Shown: positions 1-8,041, numbered from the stretch's first letter. The stretch is 57,472 nt of DNA from Limiplasma sp958448555 (GCA_958448555.1 CAUDEL010000012.1:1-57472); one strand, 5' to 3'. Made by a program: numbers and translations. Notes: a model not told the origin generated them from the sequence alone.

Positions 1-48
1 TCCCAGAGACGTCCTCTCTTCCTTCACTGTCCAATATGTTTGACAAAC

Positions 49-498
49 CTACAGCTTTTCCATCACGTAGTTGTGCATCGTCACGCCCCGGCGCTCCACC
101 CGCTGCCTGCGCACGGTCCGGTAGCCCCTTGCCTCAAAAAACGGCCTGGCGGTGATGGAGGCGTGCGTCACAATCCGCCCGCCCCCGGCGGCGCGCTCCA
201 GCTCCCTGAGCAGCGCCGTCCCGATTCCCCGGCCCTGGTGGTCCTTGTGAACATAGAGCCTGTCGAGGTAGCCCGAGGGGTCGATGTCGCCAAAGCCCAC
301 GATCTTCCCCGCCTCCTGCGCCACCAGCGCGACGTGGCTTAAAAGCGAGCGGTCCCAGGCCGCGGCATCCGGCGCGCCGTCCGCCCAGGCGTCCAGCTGC
401 CGCGGGGTATAATCCGCGGCGTTGACGGTGTGCACCGTATCGTAAAACAGCCTGAGCAGCTCCGTCAGATCGCCGGGAGCATAGTGCCGGATCAGCAT
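49..498 (-). CDS. GNAT family N-acetyltransferase
   Basis: This 149-residue protein is a single-domain GNAT acetyltransferase, expected to move an acetyl group from acetyl-CoA to an amine. The acetyl-CoA pyrophosphate loop is visible as VHKDHQGRGIGTALL (residues 83-97). It is followed by the usual C-terminal strand-helix (ITARPFFEARGYRTV), which covers the 'F(Y/F)...GF/Y' part of the fold. Its start overlaps the end of the upstream zinc-ribbon gene by 7 bp, so the two are probably co-transcribed and translationally coupled. The acceptor cannot be read from sequence; small-molecule or protein N-termini are both possible. Confidence 0.9.
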   Translation of the reverse strand: MLIRHYAPGDLTELLRLFYDTVHTVNAADYTPRQLDAWADGAPDAAAWDRSLLSHVALVAQEAGKIVGFGDIDPSGYLDRLYVHKDHQGRGIGTALLRELERAAGGGRIVTHASITARPFFEARGYRTVRRQRVERRGVTMHNYVMEKL

Positions 499-1208
499 CC
501 CGCTCCCCCCTTGCCGCCCGGAGAGACGCGCGCCCGCTTGAACCGCCTGAGCTTGCGGCGCACATATTCCTCCGCCGCTCCCAGTTCACCCGCCGGGCAC
601 CGCATCGCCAGCACCTGCCAGTAGCCGGGCCGGAAAAACAGCAGCATCCCGCCCTCGCGCCACACGCGCACCCGGCGCACGGTTTCCCAGGGCAGCGTCA
701 CGCGCCGGACAAGCACCAGCCCCTCCGGCGGCTGCCGGCTTTCCTCCCCGGCCAGCCGCTGCGCCGCCGCGGGCGAGGTGAAGCGCGCGTAAAAGCGCAC
801 GGCGGCGCATCCCTGCGGCACGTAGGCGCGCGCATGGACGCCCTGACGGTCCAGCACATAGTGTACCCGCTCCGGGCCCCTGAGCAGCATCAGCGCCAGC
901 GCCGAGAGAAGCACCGCCCCCAGCAGCGCGAGCATCGTCCACAGGAAGCCCTGGCGCAGAAGCGCCGTCACGCCGGCTTCTCCCGAGGCCCATGCCTCGG
1001 CCGCCAGCACCCCCGCAAACGCCATCAGCCAGGCCGGCAGCAGCACGCGCAGCACCTCGTTCCAGGAAAACCAGTCCCGCGCGGGGACCTTCACCACGCC
1101 AAAGGAGATCTGCTCCCCGGTCTTGCCGAGCTTCCCGCCGCAATAGGGGCAGGCTTCGCCCGGGGGCGTCTCCGCGCGGCATTTGCGGCAGTAATTGACC
1201 AGCGGCAT
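492..1208 (-). CDS. Zinc-ribbon membrane protein of unknown function
   Basis: The 238-residue product begins with a four-cysteine zinc ribbon (CRKC ... CPYC, residues about 8-23). Two hydrophobic segments follow, near residues 51-72 and 84-109. The soluble C-terminal part contains basic stretches (VRRKLRRFKRARVS at the end). The start at 1208 follows a GGAAAGG ribosome-binding site. The layout (ribbon, two membrane helices, cytoplasmic tail) resembles many uncharacterised clostridial membrane proteins; I do not recognise a named family. It lies directly upstream of, and overlaps, the acetyltransferase gene, but nothing in the sequence links their roles. Confidence 0.75.
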   Translation of the reverse strand: MPLVNYCRKCRAETPPGEACPYCGGKLGKTGEQISFGVVKVPARDWFSWNEVLRVLLPAWLMAFAGVLAAEAWASGEAGVTALLRQGFLWTMLALLGAVLLSALALMLLRGPERVHYVLDRQGVHARAYVPQGCAAVRFYARFTSPAAAQRLAGEESRQPPEGLVLVRRVTLPWETVRRVRVWREGGMLLFFRPGYWQVLAMRCPAGELGAAEEYVRRKLRRFKRARVSPGGKGGAGC

Positions 1209-1274
1209 AAAGCACGACCTTTCCGGGACGCATATCCGCGGGGCGCGCGGGCATGCTTATCCATGAGGTGATTG

Positions 1275-1457
1275 ATGATGGACGTCTATCCGACTCTCAG
1301 GGACCTGATCGAAAACGACCCCGCCAGCAAACGGCTGTTCGACCGCTTCTCCCCCGACGCGCAGGTGGCGCTTCAGGAGCAGCGGCAGGACATCCACACC
1401 TACGCGGACCTGGAGCGCGTGGCCGCAAGTTTTGAGCGCCGGGGGCGGGGCTGGTAG
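1275..1457 (+). CDS. Small conserved-type protein of unknown function
   Basis: This encodes 60 residues, mostly helical by composition (YPTLRDLIENDPASKRLFDRF, then a Gln/Glu-rich helix) and ending in basic RRGRGW. An AGGTG ribosome-binding site at 1266-1270 precedes ATG codons at 1275 and 1278; a TTG at 1272 is less likely because it sits too close. There is no signal peptide or membrane segment. The amphipathic profile looks like a small soluble protein such as those seen near spore or cell-envelope genes, but I cannot assign a function. It is read in the same direction as the LysM gene 60 bp downstream. Confidence 0.6.
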   Translation: MMDVYPTLRDLIENDPASKRLFDRFSPDAQVALQEQRQDIHTYADLERVAASFERRGRGW

Positions 1458-1517
1458 GCAATTTGCCGCCCCGAGGCTCATAGGCTGTAGGGACATCACC
1501 CCGAAAGGAGAATCTCT

Positions 1518-2261
1518 ATGGCCGAACAGAATTCTACCAACACGGGCAAATGCGCCGAGGAATACGTCGTCAAGCGGGGCGACAGCTTCTACCTGATCGC
1601 GCACAAGCTGGGCGTGCCCCTGCGCGACCTGCTGGCCGCCAACCGCGACATCCACCCGGCCCGCCTGATGGTGGGCGACGTGCTGTGCGTCCCCCGCGAG
1701 GAGGACGACTCGCCCTCGACAGGCGGGCTGGGCGGCGGCAGCGTTTCGGACGCCGCCGCCACGGGCACGGCGCAGCCCACGGGAACGACGGGCACGGCGC
1801 AGGCTACCGGGGCCACGGGCACGGCGGACACGGCGCAGCCCACTGGCACCGCGCAGCCCACTGGCACCGCGCAGCCCACCGGCACCGCGCAGCCCACCGG
1901 CACCGCGCAGCCCACCGGCACGGCCGGCGAAACGCCCCCCTGCGCCGAGGAGGAGCAATGGATCGTGCAGAAGGGGCAGACCGTCTCCGACCTCCAGCTT
2001 CGCGGGCTGGTGAGCCGCCACACGCTGGAAACCGCCAACCCGGGCGTGGACCTGGATTCGCTGCGCGTCGGGCAGAGCGTGTGCATCCCCAGGGACAACG
2101 TGCCCTGCGAGCTGCCGGAGACCTACACCCTCGCCGCCACGGAAACCCTCGAGGCCGTGGCCGTGCGCTTCAACCTGCCCGTGGCGAGCCTGCTGCGCGC
2201 CAACCCCTGTCTGGCCCCGCAGGACTTCGAGGAAGGCGTCACGGTCATCCTGCCCCGATAG
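1518..2261 (+). CDS. Three-LysM-domain protein with Thr/Gly/Ala/Gln/Pro repeat linker
   Basis: The 247-residue protein has three LysM modules, predicted to bind peptidoglycan or related glycans. They lie at residues about 14-61 (EEYVVKRGDSFYLIAHKLGV), 148-195 (EEQWIVQKGQTV) and 200-247 (ETYTLAATETLEAVAVRFNL). Modules 1 and 2 are joined by a roughly 85-residue low-complexity linker rich in TGTAQP units. There is no signal peptide, and each module carries Cys residues (CAEEYVV, VLCVPR, VCIPRD). A leaderless LysM protein with cysteines fits a mother-cell-expressed spore-coat protein of the SafA type better than a secreted hydrolase; that is inference. The start follows AAAGGAG at 1504-1510. It converges on the helicase gene. 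Confidence 0.85.
   Translation: MAEQNSTNTGKCAEEYVVKRGDSFYLIAHKLGVPLRDLLAANRDIHPARLMVGDVLCVPREEDDSPSTGGLGGGSVSDAAATGTAQPTGTTGTAQATGATGTADTAQPTGTAQPTGTAQPTGTAQPTGTAQPTGTAGETPPCAEEEQWIVQKGQTVSDLQLRGLVSRHTLETANPGVDLDSLRVGQSVCIPRDNVPCELPETYTLAATETLEAVAVRFNLPVASLLRANPCLAPQDFEEGVTVILPR
1833..1922 (+). repeat. Five tandem 18-bp units inside the LysM gene
   Basis: Five head-to-tail copies of GCGCAGCCCACYGGCACC, differing only at the Y position and the last base, encode five Ala-Gln-Pro-Thr-Gly-Thr units. Degenerate relatives of the unit precede it from about 1766. Because the unit is a multiple of three, changes in copy number would lengthen or shorten the linker without breaking the frame. Confidence 0.9.
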
Positions 2262-2268
2262 GGCCGGC

Positions 2269-4023
2269 TTATCCGGCCTGGTCCATCAGGCGCGCGACCA
2301 GCCGCTCCACGTACCGCCGGGCGGCCTGCTCGCTCACGAGCGCGTCCTCCCGTGCGGGCGGCTCGTCGCCCATCAGGCCCACGAACTGGCTGACCTTCAG
2401 GCCCAGCGCGTCCTGCATGTCCTGATCGCTGCCGCCCTGCGACACCAGATAGTAGCACAGGATGGAGTCCGTCTGCCCCATGCGGTGGGCGCGGTCCTCG
2501 GCCTGGCTGTGAACCGCGGGCGACCAGTCCAGCTCGCCAAAGACCACGCAGGTGGCCCGCTGGAGGTTGAGGCCCGCCGCCGCGCGAAGCGAGATACAGC
2601 ACAGATCCGTACGCCCCGCCATGAAGCGCTCCACCGAGCGCTCCTTCATGGCGGGCGTTTCGCGTCCCGTGACAAACGCGGGCGAAAAGGCCCTGAGCTC
2701 CTTTTTATAGAGATCCATCACCTCGTGGTGATGGGCAAAGAGCAGCACCCGCTCCCCCGCGTCCAGCAGCGCGCGCACGAACTGCGCCACATACGGCGCC
2801 TTGGCCACGCCCGTGGCCCGGCGCTCGCCCCGCTCGACCTCCATCTCCCACAGCGCGCGCTGAGAGCCCGAAGCCTCCCCCCGAAGCCGGCCGATCGTCT
2901 CCCGGACGGGCTGCATCAGGCGGCGGTAGACCGCGTCGTCGCTGTCCACGGGCATGACCAGCCGGCGCTTGGGCGGGAGCTCCTTGAGCACGTCGCGCTT
3001 GGTGCGCCGGAGCATGAGGCCCTCCTCACGCAGCTTTTCGCCCAGCAGCTCCGGCTTGGCCACGATCTGGCCTCCGTAGCCGTAGCACCATTCCCGCGTA
3101 AAGCTCTCATAGTCGCCCAGGAAATGATAATCCAGAATGTTGACCACGTTCCAGATCTCCGCGCCGCGGTTGTAGATGGGCGTGCCGCTCAGGCCCACGA
3201 CCCGGCTTGCCGCCCCGGCCAGAAGGCTTGCGGCGGAATATTTCTCGGTCCCGCTGTGGCGCAGCTCCTGAATCTCGTCAAAGATCACCGTGGGGATGCC
3301 GTACTCGGGCAGGCTTTCCTTCCAGCCGCGCAAAAGCAGATAGTGCATCAGGTAGACATCGGCCGGGGGCAGCGCGTAGGGCGTGAGCCCCTTTAGCACG
3401 TGCACGGCCGGCGGCGAGCCGTCGGGCCTGCGCACGAAGCGGGCGATCTCGTTTTCCCAGTTTCGCATCAGGTGCGGCGGGGCCACCACCAGCGCCGGAT
3501 AGGCCCCGGCCTGCGCCAGCATGGCCAGCGCCTGCACCGTCTTGCCAAGCCCCATCTCGTCGGCCAGGAGCGCCCGGTCGGTGCGCAGCAGAAACGCCAG
3601 CCCCTCCTGCTGAAACGGCGTGAGCTCGCCGGCAAACACCGAGGGGTCCGGCGCGACGCGCTCGGGCAACAGCCGCGCGGTCTCCCGGCGCACCACGTAT
3701 TCCCGCGCGTCGCTGAGCGCCCGCTCCCAGCGCTCCCGGTCCCCGGCGCGCACGGCCAGCGGATAGCGCAGCATCAGCCAGTTGAGGTCGCCCACGATGC
3801 GCCGGTGCGCGGGAAAGCGCGCCTCGCCCCGGCGCCCCGTCTCGGACCCCGGAAACAGGCGCTTGCACAGTTCCGTCACGCTCGGATCGCCCCTGACCAC
3901 CCAGCAATCCCGGCGGCGGTTATAGCTCAGGGTTCCGTAGGTGCGGTGCGCGGCCCCGCTCTCGGGCTGCGCGCCGCTTGCGTCCAGCAGGTAGGGCGGA
4001 ATCAGCGAAGGGCCTTCGCTCAC
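2269..4023 (-). CDS. SNF2-family DNA-dependent ATPase/helicase
   Basis: The protein has about 584 residues. It carries the SNF2 motor: Walker A DEMGLGKT (about residues 155-162), the DExx box DEIQ (about 249), SGTPIYN (motif III) and QAEDRAHRMGQ (motif VI). A roughly 130-residue N-terminal region of no clear family precedes the motor. I place the start at the GTG of 4021-4023 because it overlaps the upstream stop as GTGA; a longer frame would run deep into the preceding gene. Such short bacterial SNF2 proteins remodel or translocate on DNA in repair, phage or defence settings. Its strict coupling to the small PD-(D/E)XK-like protein upstream suggests they act together. A small hairpin (GGCCGG/CCGGCC, 2262-2278) lies at its end. 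Confidence 0.88.
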   Translation of the reverse strand: MSEGPSLIPPYLLDASGAQPESGAAHRTYGTLSYNRRRDCWVVRGDPSVTELCKRLFPGSETGRRGEARFPAHRRIVGDLNWLMLRYPLAVRAGDRERWERALSDAREYVVRRETARLLPERVAPDPSVFAGELTPFQQEGLAFLLRTDRALLADEMGLGKTVQALAMLAQAGAYPALVVAPPHLMRNWENEIARFVRRPDGSPPAVHVLKGLTPYALPPADVYLMHYLLLRGWKESLPEYGIPTVIFDEIQELRHSGTEKYSAASLLAGAASRVVGLSGTPIYNRGAEIWNVVNILDYHFLGDYESFTREWCYGYGGQIVAKPELLGEKLREEGLMLRRTKRDVLKELPPKRRLVMPVDSDDAVYRRLMQPVRETIGRLRGEASGSQRALWEMEVERGERRATGVAKAPYVAQFVRALLDAGERVLLFAHHHEVMDLYKKELRAFSPAFVTGRETPAMKERSVERFMAGRTDLCCISLRAAAGLNLQRATCVVFGELDWSPAVHSQAEDRAHRMGQTDSILCYYLVSQGGSDQDMQDALGLKVSQFVGLMGDEPPAREDALVSEQAARRYVERLVARLMDQAG

Positions 4024-4382
4024 GGCAGCGCCACCCCCCAGAGCTGATTGAGCGCAAGCGAGCGCACGGGCTTTCCGCAAAGGGTCGCGGGAAGCGTCAC
4101 GGCCCGCTGGGTGAGCACCACCAGCGCCTCCACCTGCCCGCAGGCGGCGTAGCGCTCCAGCTGGCGGCGCAGGGCCGCCGGGTCTGGCCGGCCCTTTTTG
4201 ATCTCCACGCCCACCGCGCCCACCAGATAGTCGATGCGGCAGCCGGGGGCCAGGCGCGCCTCGTGGACGGGGCTGAGCCCCGCTTCCCGCAGGCAGCGGT
4301 CCACCTGGCCGTGGATGTCCGCCTCATGGAGCGCAAAGGGAGACCTGAGCGCGCGCAGCGCGTCGAGCACCTCGTCAAGCAT
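4020..4382 (-). CDS. Small PD-(D/E)XK-like nuclease, partner of the SNF2 helicase
   Basis: The 120-residue product looks like a minimal restriction-endonuclease-fold protein. Asp51 in CRIDYLV is followed nine residues later by Glu60-Ile-Lys62 (VEIKKG), giving the D-x(n)-E-x-K core. An upstream Glu41 and a C-terminal RRQLERYAACG...ALVVLT helix-strand are typical of the fold. It starts after GGGGAGGGAG and its TGA overlaps the helicase GTG. The pair ends the obgE operon, where nadD is often found in Bacillota. The fold assignment rests on motif spacing only and no homologue was searched; a regulatory, non-catalytic role is possible. Confidence 0.6.
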   Translation of the reverse strand: MLDEVLDALRALRSPFALHEADIHGQVDRCLREAGLSPVHEARLAPGCRIDYLVGAVGVEIKKGRPDPAALRRQLERYAACGQVEALVVLTQRAVTLPATLCGKPVRSLALNQLWGVALP

Positions 4383-4403
4383 GCCGCTCCCTCCCCATGC
4401 GGG

Positions 4404-4691
4404 TTATAACTCGATCTTGTGATTTTCCCGGCTCCGGCGGTACATCACGAACCGACGGCCGATGCACTGCACGGGCTCGGCGTGCACGCGCCCGCACAGC
4501 TCATCCAGCGCCTCGCGGGCGGTCAGCTCGCAGCCCTGCTGCACGGCGCACTTGATGAGCTCGCGCGCCTCCAGCGCGTCGTAGGCTTCCTTGACGGTGT
4601 TGTCGGTGATGCCGTCCTTGCCGATGTAGAGAATGGTGTCGATGGTATTGGCCATGCCGCGGAGGCTGGCGCGCTGTTTGCTGGTAAGCAT
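4404..4691 (-). CDS. yhbY: YhbY/CRM-domain ribosome-associated RNA-binding protein
   Basis: This 95-residue single CRM-domain protein begins with the family hallmark LTSKQRASLRGMANTIDTILYIGKDGIT and contains ALEARELIKCAVQQGC. YhbY-type proteins bind pre-50S ribosomal particles and help large-subunit assembly. It lies 9 bp downstream of obgE, the usual neighbour, and is followed by the nuclease-helicase pair. The start follows GGAGAGAGAC. Length and motifs match the family fully. Confidence 0.93.
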   Translation of the reverse strand: MLTSKQRASLRGMANTIDTILYIGKDGITDNTVKEAYDALEARELIKCAVQQGCELTAREALDELCGRVHAEPVQCIGRRFVMYRRSRENHKIEL

Positions 4692-4700
4692 GTCTCTCTC

Positions 4701-5972
4701 CTATTCGATAAAGTCGAATTCCATATCCCCGATGGCGATCGTGCTGCCCTCGCCCGCGCCCCTGTCGCGCAGGGCCTGGATGATGCCGCGGTCGCGCAGG
4801 GTGCGGTGAAACCAGTTGAGGCTCTCCTCGTCGTCGAAGTTGACGCTGTCGATGAAGCGCTGCATGGCCGCGCCCTCGACGTAGAAGGTGTCGTTCTCGC
4901 GGCGGATGGTGAAGCCGTCGTCGGGCAGGACGCGCTGCGCCTCCGCCTCCTCCTCCTCAAAGACGCGGGGCGGCGGGAGCTGGGGCAGGAGGCGGATGAT
5001 CTGGTCCAGCAGCGCGTCAAAGCCCCGGTTCTGCGCGGCGCTGACGGGGAAGGCGGGATAGCCGAGGTCCTCAAAGGCCCTTTGCAGCCGCCCGATCTCC
5101 TCCCGCTCGGGGATCAGGTCGCACTTGTTGAGCACCACCACCTGGGGCCGGCCCTCCGGCTCTCCGTATTTGGAAAGCTCCTCGTTGATGACGCGGAAGT
5201 CCTCCAGCGGGTCGCGGCCCTCGCTGCCGGCGGCGTCCACCACGTGCATCAGCAGCCGCGTGCGCTCCACGTGGCGCAGGAAATCGTGTCCCAGGCCCAC
5301 GCCCTCGCTCGCGCCCTCCACGAGCCCCGGGATATCGGCCAGCACAAACTCGCTCTCGCGCCACCTCACGATCCCCAGGTTGGGGGTGAGGGTGGTGAAA
5401 TGATAGTTGGCGATCTTGGGCCGCGCGGAGGTCAGCGCAGCCAGAATGGTGCTCTTGCCCACGTTGGGAAAGCCCACCAGCCCCACGTCGGCGATGGTCT
5501 TGAGCTCCAGGCGGAACACGTGCGCCTCGGTGCGGATGCCGGGCTTGGCGAAGTTGGGGGCCTGGCGCGTGGGCGTGGCGAAGTGCTGGTTGCCGTGCCC
5601 GCCCTGGCCGCCGCGCAGGAGCACCTTTTTCTGGCCCGGCTGGCTCATGTCGGCCACCACGGCCCCGTCCTCCTCGCGCAAAAACACGGTGCCCACCGGC
5701 ACCTTGATGACCAGATCCTGACCGCGCTTTCCGTGGCAGCGCGCGCCGGCGCCGTCCGCGCCGTTTTCGGCCAGGTACTTGCTGTGAAAGCGGAAGTCCA
5801 GCAGGGTATGCATGTTGGGGTCGGCAAGAATGACGACGTTTCCGCCGTTGCCGCCGTCGCCGCCGTCCGGGCCGCCGTTTTGCACGAATTTCTCCCGGTG
5901 AAACGACACGCAGCCGTTGCCGCCGTTGCCCGCCTTGGCGGTGATTCTGACCCGGTCCACGAAAGATGCCAT
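4701..5972 (-). CDS. obgE: GTPase ObgE/CgtA
   Basis: This 423-residue essential GTPase is involved in large ribosomal subunit maturation and stress control. The order is a Gly-rich Obg domain (residues 1-158, GNGGNGCVSFHREKF), a G domain with G1 GFPNVGKS (167-174), G3 DIPGLVEGASEG and G4 NKCD, and then the Obg C-terminal OCT domain (about residues 340-423), present in Bacillota and Actinobacteria versions. The start follows AAAGGAG. It sits between nth and yhbY in one minus-strand operon; the obgE-yhbY pairing is conserved. Confidence 0.97.
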   Translation of the reverse strand: MASFVDRVRITAKAGNGGNGCVSFHREKFVQNGGPDGGDGGNGGNVVILADPNMHTLLDFRFHSKYLAENGADGAGARCHGKRGQDLVIKVPVGTVFLREEDGAVVADMSQPGQKKVLLRGGQGGHGNQHFATPTRQAPNFAKPGIRTEAHVFRLELKTIADVGLVGFPNVGKSTILAALTSARPKIANYHFTTLTPNLGIVRWRESEFVLADIPGLVEGASEGVGLGHDFLRHVERTRLLMHVVDAAGSEGRDPLEDFRVINEELSKYGEPEGRPQVVVLNKCDLIPEREEIGRLQRAFEDLGYPAFPVSAAQNRGFDALLDQIIRLLPQLPPPRVFEEEEAEAQRVLPDDGFTIRRENDTFYVEGAAMQRFIDSVNFDDEESLNWFHRTLRDRGIIQALRDRGAGEGSTIAIGDMEFDFIE

Positions 5973-5994
5973 CCGATCGCTCCTTTATGAAAAA

Positions 5995-6666
5995 TCAGCC
6001 CTGAACCGTCCTGCGCACGGGCGCGGGGGTGACGAGCGCGCCGCCCGCGGCGCGGGCGGCCTTGCAAAGCGGCCTGAGCGCGCAGGTGGCGCACTCGGGG
6101 TTTCTGGCGTGGCACACCCGCCGCCCGTGAAAGATCAGCCAGTGATGCGCCGCGACCCAGTCCTTTTTGGCAATGGCCTTCTGGAGCTGGCGCTCGGTCT
6201 CCTCCACCGTCCTGGCGTCAGCCAGCCCCAGGCGGTTGGAGACGCGAAAGACATGCGTGTCCACGGCGATGGTCGGCACGCCGAAGGCGTTTGCCAGGAC
6301 CACGTTGGCGGTTTTGCGTCCCACGCCGGGCAGGGCGGTGAGCGCCTCCATGCTGCCGGGCACCTCGCCCCCGTGGTTTTGCAGGATGAGGCGGCAGGCG
6401 GCCACGATATTGGACGCCTTGGTCTTAAAGCCGCAGCTTTTGACCATGGGATAGACGTCCTCGACGCTGGCGGCCGCCATGTCGCGCACCGTGGGGTAGC
6501 GCGCAAAGAGCGCGGGCGTCACCTTGTTGACCTGCCTGTCCGTGCACTGGGCCGAAAGCATCACGGCCACCAGCGTCTCGTAGGGATTTCGGAAGTTCAG
6601 CTCGGGCCGCGCGTCGGGATAAAGCGCCCGAAGCCCTTCAAGAATGGCGGATTTGCTGATTCGCAT
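5995..6666 (-). CDS. nth: Endonuclease III (DNA glycosylase/AP lyase)
   Basis: At 223 residues this is base-excision-repair endonuclease III, which removes oxidised pyrimidines and cleaves AP sites. It has the HhH motif LPGVGRKTANVVLANAFG with the catalytic Lys, then the catalytic Asp in VDTHVFRVS. It also has the four-cysteine [4Fe-4S] loop C-x6-C-x2-C-x5-C (CHARNPECATCALRPLC). I start it at 6666, after AAGGAGAGG; an open frame extends 53 codons further upstream but lacks a better ribosome-binding site and reads into the upstream gene. Its operon partner upstream repairs oxidised methionine. Confidence 0.96.
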   Translation of the reverse strand: MRISKSAILEGLRALYPDARPELNFRNPYETLVAVMLSAQCTDRQVNKVTPALFARYPTVRDMAAASVEDVYPMVKSCGFKTKASNIVAACRLILQNHGGEVPGSMEALTALPGVGRKTANVVLANAFGVPTIAVDTHVFRVSNRLGLADARTVEETERQLQKAIAKKDWVAAHHWLIFHGRRVCHARNPECATCALRPLCKAARAAGGALVTPAPVRRTVQG

Positions 6667-6718
6667 GGCCGTTTTCCTCTCCTTGGTGAAAGCTGCCCGC
6701 GCCCCGGCGGGCACCGTG

Positions 6719-7249
6719 CTATTGTACAGGATTGCGCGCGGGGTTGCAAGCGTTTTCCCCCCAGTCGCATCCCTGCGCAAGCCTCGAGGCCAGGCCCTCC
6801 AGCCCCTGGCGGTCCGTCTCGTCAAAGCGCCCGCGAACGGGGCTGTCCAGATCCATCACGCCCAGCAGCTTTTCCCCCGCCAGCAGGGGGATCACGATCT
6901 CGCTGGCCGAAGCGCTGTCGCAGGCGATATGCCCGGGAAAGGCGTGCACATCCTCCACCACCAGCGTCCGCCTCTCCCGCGCCGCCGCGCCGCACACGCC
7001 CCGCGACAGGGGAATACGCACGCACGCGGGCATGCCCTGAAACGGCCCCAGCACCAGCATCCCCTGTTTGTAAAGATAAAATCCCGCCCAGTTGAGATCG
7101 GGCAAAGCCTGAAAAACCAGCGCGCTCGCGTTGGCCATGTTGGCCAGGGCGTCCCGTTCGCCCTCCATGAGCGCGGCGAGCTGCTCCTCCAGCAGGCGGT
7201 ATGCCGCCCGCCTGTCCTCCGGGTACGCCACGCGCCGCCAGGCCGCCAT
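6719..7249 (-). CDS. GAF-domain free methionine-(R)-sulfoxide reductase (fRMsr-like)
   Basis: This 176-residue single-GAF protein carries the fRMsr signature: GVCGAAARE, then VEDVHAFPGHIACDSASASE, with the catalytic/resolving cysteines in VCG and IACD. The family reduces free methionine-R-sulfoxide with thioredoxin. The start at 7249 follows GGGGAGAGG; 12 further codons upstream are open but lack a site. It is the first gene of the minus-strand operon with nth and is divergent from a flavin reductase-rubredoxin gene, giving an oxidative-stress theme. Confidence 0.88.
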   Translation of the reverse strand: MAAWRRVAYPEDRRAAYRLLEEQLAALMEGERDALANMANASALVFQALPDLNWAGFYLYKQGMLVLGPFQGMPACVRIPLSRGVCGAAARERRTLVVEDVHAFPGHIACDSASASEIVIPLLAGEKLLGVMDLDSPVRGRFDETDRQGLEGLASRLAQGCDWGENACNPARNPVQ

Positions 7250-7280
7250 AGGCCTCTCCCCTTCCGTTTTTTCACAGTAT

Positions 7281-7318
7281 ACCACAAAACATCGGTTTCG
7301 GCACCCATGTTTTGGGGT
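7281..7318. promoter_or_regulatory. 12-bp inverted repeat in the divergent redox promoter region
   Basis: The arms ACCACAAAACAT (7281-7292) and ATGTTTTGGGGT (7307-7318) match at 11 of 12 positions around a 14-bp spacer. The left arm abuts a minus-strand TATACT (7276-7281) facing the methionine sulfoxide reductase gene. The right side leads to the flavin reductase gene at 7359. Size, symmetry and position suit a dimeric repressor operator controlling both genes. Confidence 0.5.
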
Positions 7319-7358
7319 AGTCTAAAAGGCATATCCCATATTCAAAGGAGGCATCCCC

Positions 7359-7985
7359 ATGGCGCTTGATCCCACCGCCCTGTTCACCCTGAGCTACGGG
7401 CTGTATGTCCTGACAGCCCGCGAGGGCAGCCGTGACTGCGGCTGCATTGTAAATACCGTCACCCAGCTGACCGAGGACCCCACCCGCATCGCCGTGAGCG
7501 TCAACAAGCGCAACTTCACCAACGAGGTCATCCAGCGCACGGGCGTCTTTAACGTAAGCGTGCTGACCGAGGCGGCCCCGATGGACCTGTTCCGCCACTT
7601 CGGCTTTCAGAGCGGCCGGGACGTGGACAAGTTCGCGGGCCGGACCGACCCGGTGAGCGAAAACGGCCTTCGCTACATCGGCGGCCCCGCCAACGCCCTG
7701 ATTTCGGGCAAGGTCGAGCAGGCCATCGACTGCGGCACCCATATGCTCTACATCGCGCTGGTGACGGAGGCGCGAAAGCTCAGCGCCGCGCCCTCCATGA
7801 CCTACGCCTACTACTTTGCCAACGTAAAGCCAAAGCCCGCCCCCGCCAGGGAGGCTGAAAAGCCGCGCCGCGGATTTGTCTGTCGCATCTGCGGATATTT
7901 CTACGAGGGCGACGAGCTGCCCCCGGATTTCATCTGCCCCCTGTGCAAGCACGGCGCCGCCGATTTCGAGCCCGTGGGCTTCTGA
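7359..7985 (+). CDS. Flavin reductase-domain protein fused to rubredoxin (Hrb-like)
   Basis: The protein has 208 residues. Residues 1-150 form a split-barrel flavin reductase/FMN-binding domain (LYVLTAREGSRDCGCIVNTVTQLT; SVNKRNFTNEVIQRTG). Residues about 168-208 are a rubredoxin with CRICG and CPLCK iron-binding pairs. This is the architecture of high-molecular-weight rubredoxins, which pass electrons from NAD(P)H-linked partners to flavodiiron or other oxygen/NO-detoxifying enzymes in anaerobes. The start follows AAAGGAGG. The divergent partner (7249) also handles oxidation damage. Confidence 0.9.
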   Translation: MALDPTALFTLSYGLYVLTAREGSRDCGCIVNTVTQLTEDPTRIAVSVNKRNFTNEVIQRTGVFNVSVLTEAAPMDLFRHFGFQSGRDVDKFAGRTDPVSENGLRYIGGPANALISGKVEQAIDCGTHMLYIALVTEARKLSAAPSMTYAYYFANVKPKPAPAREAEKPRRGFVCRICGYFYEGDELPPDFICPLCKHGAADFEPVGF

Positions 7986-7988
7986 GCG

Positions 7989-8034
7989 TTTCCCCGCGTC
8001 CCCGGTCGCATCCACCGCCGGAGGCGCGGGGAAA
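7989..8034 (+). terminator. Hairpin after the flavin reductase-rubredoxin gene
   Basis: TTTCCCCGCG (7989-7998) pairs perfectly with CGCGGGGAAA (8025-8034). No T-tract follows on the plus strand, so it may be a weak or factor-assisted terminator or a 3' stabilising hairpin. Confidence 0.5.
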
Positions 8035-8041
8035 AACCGTC

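Noticed and set aside
2269..4382. Prophage remnant explanation for the nuclease-helicase pair
   Set aside because: No integrase, structural gene, attachment repeat or composition break nearby; the pair is embedded in the obgE operon with normal spacing.
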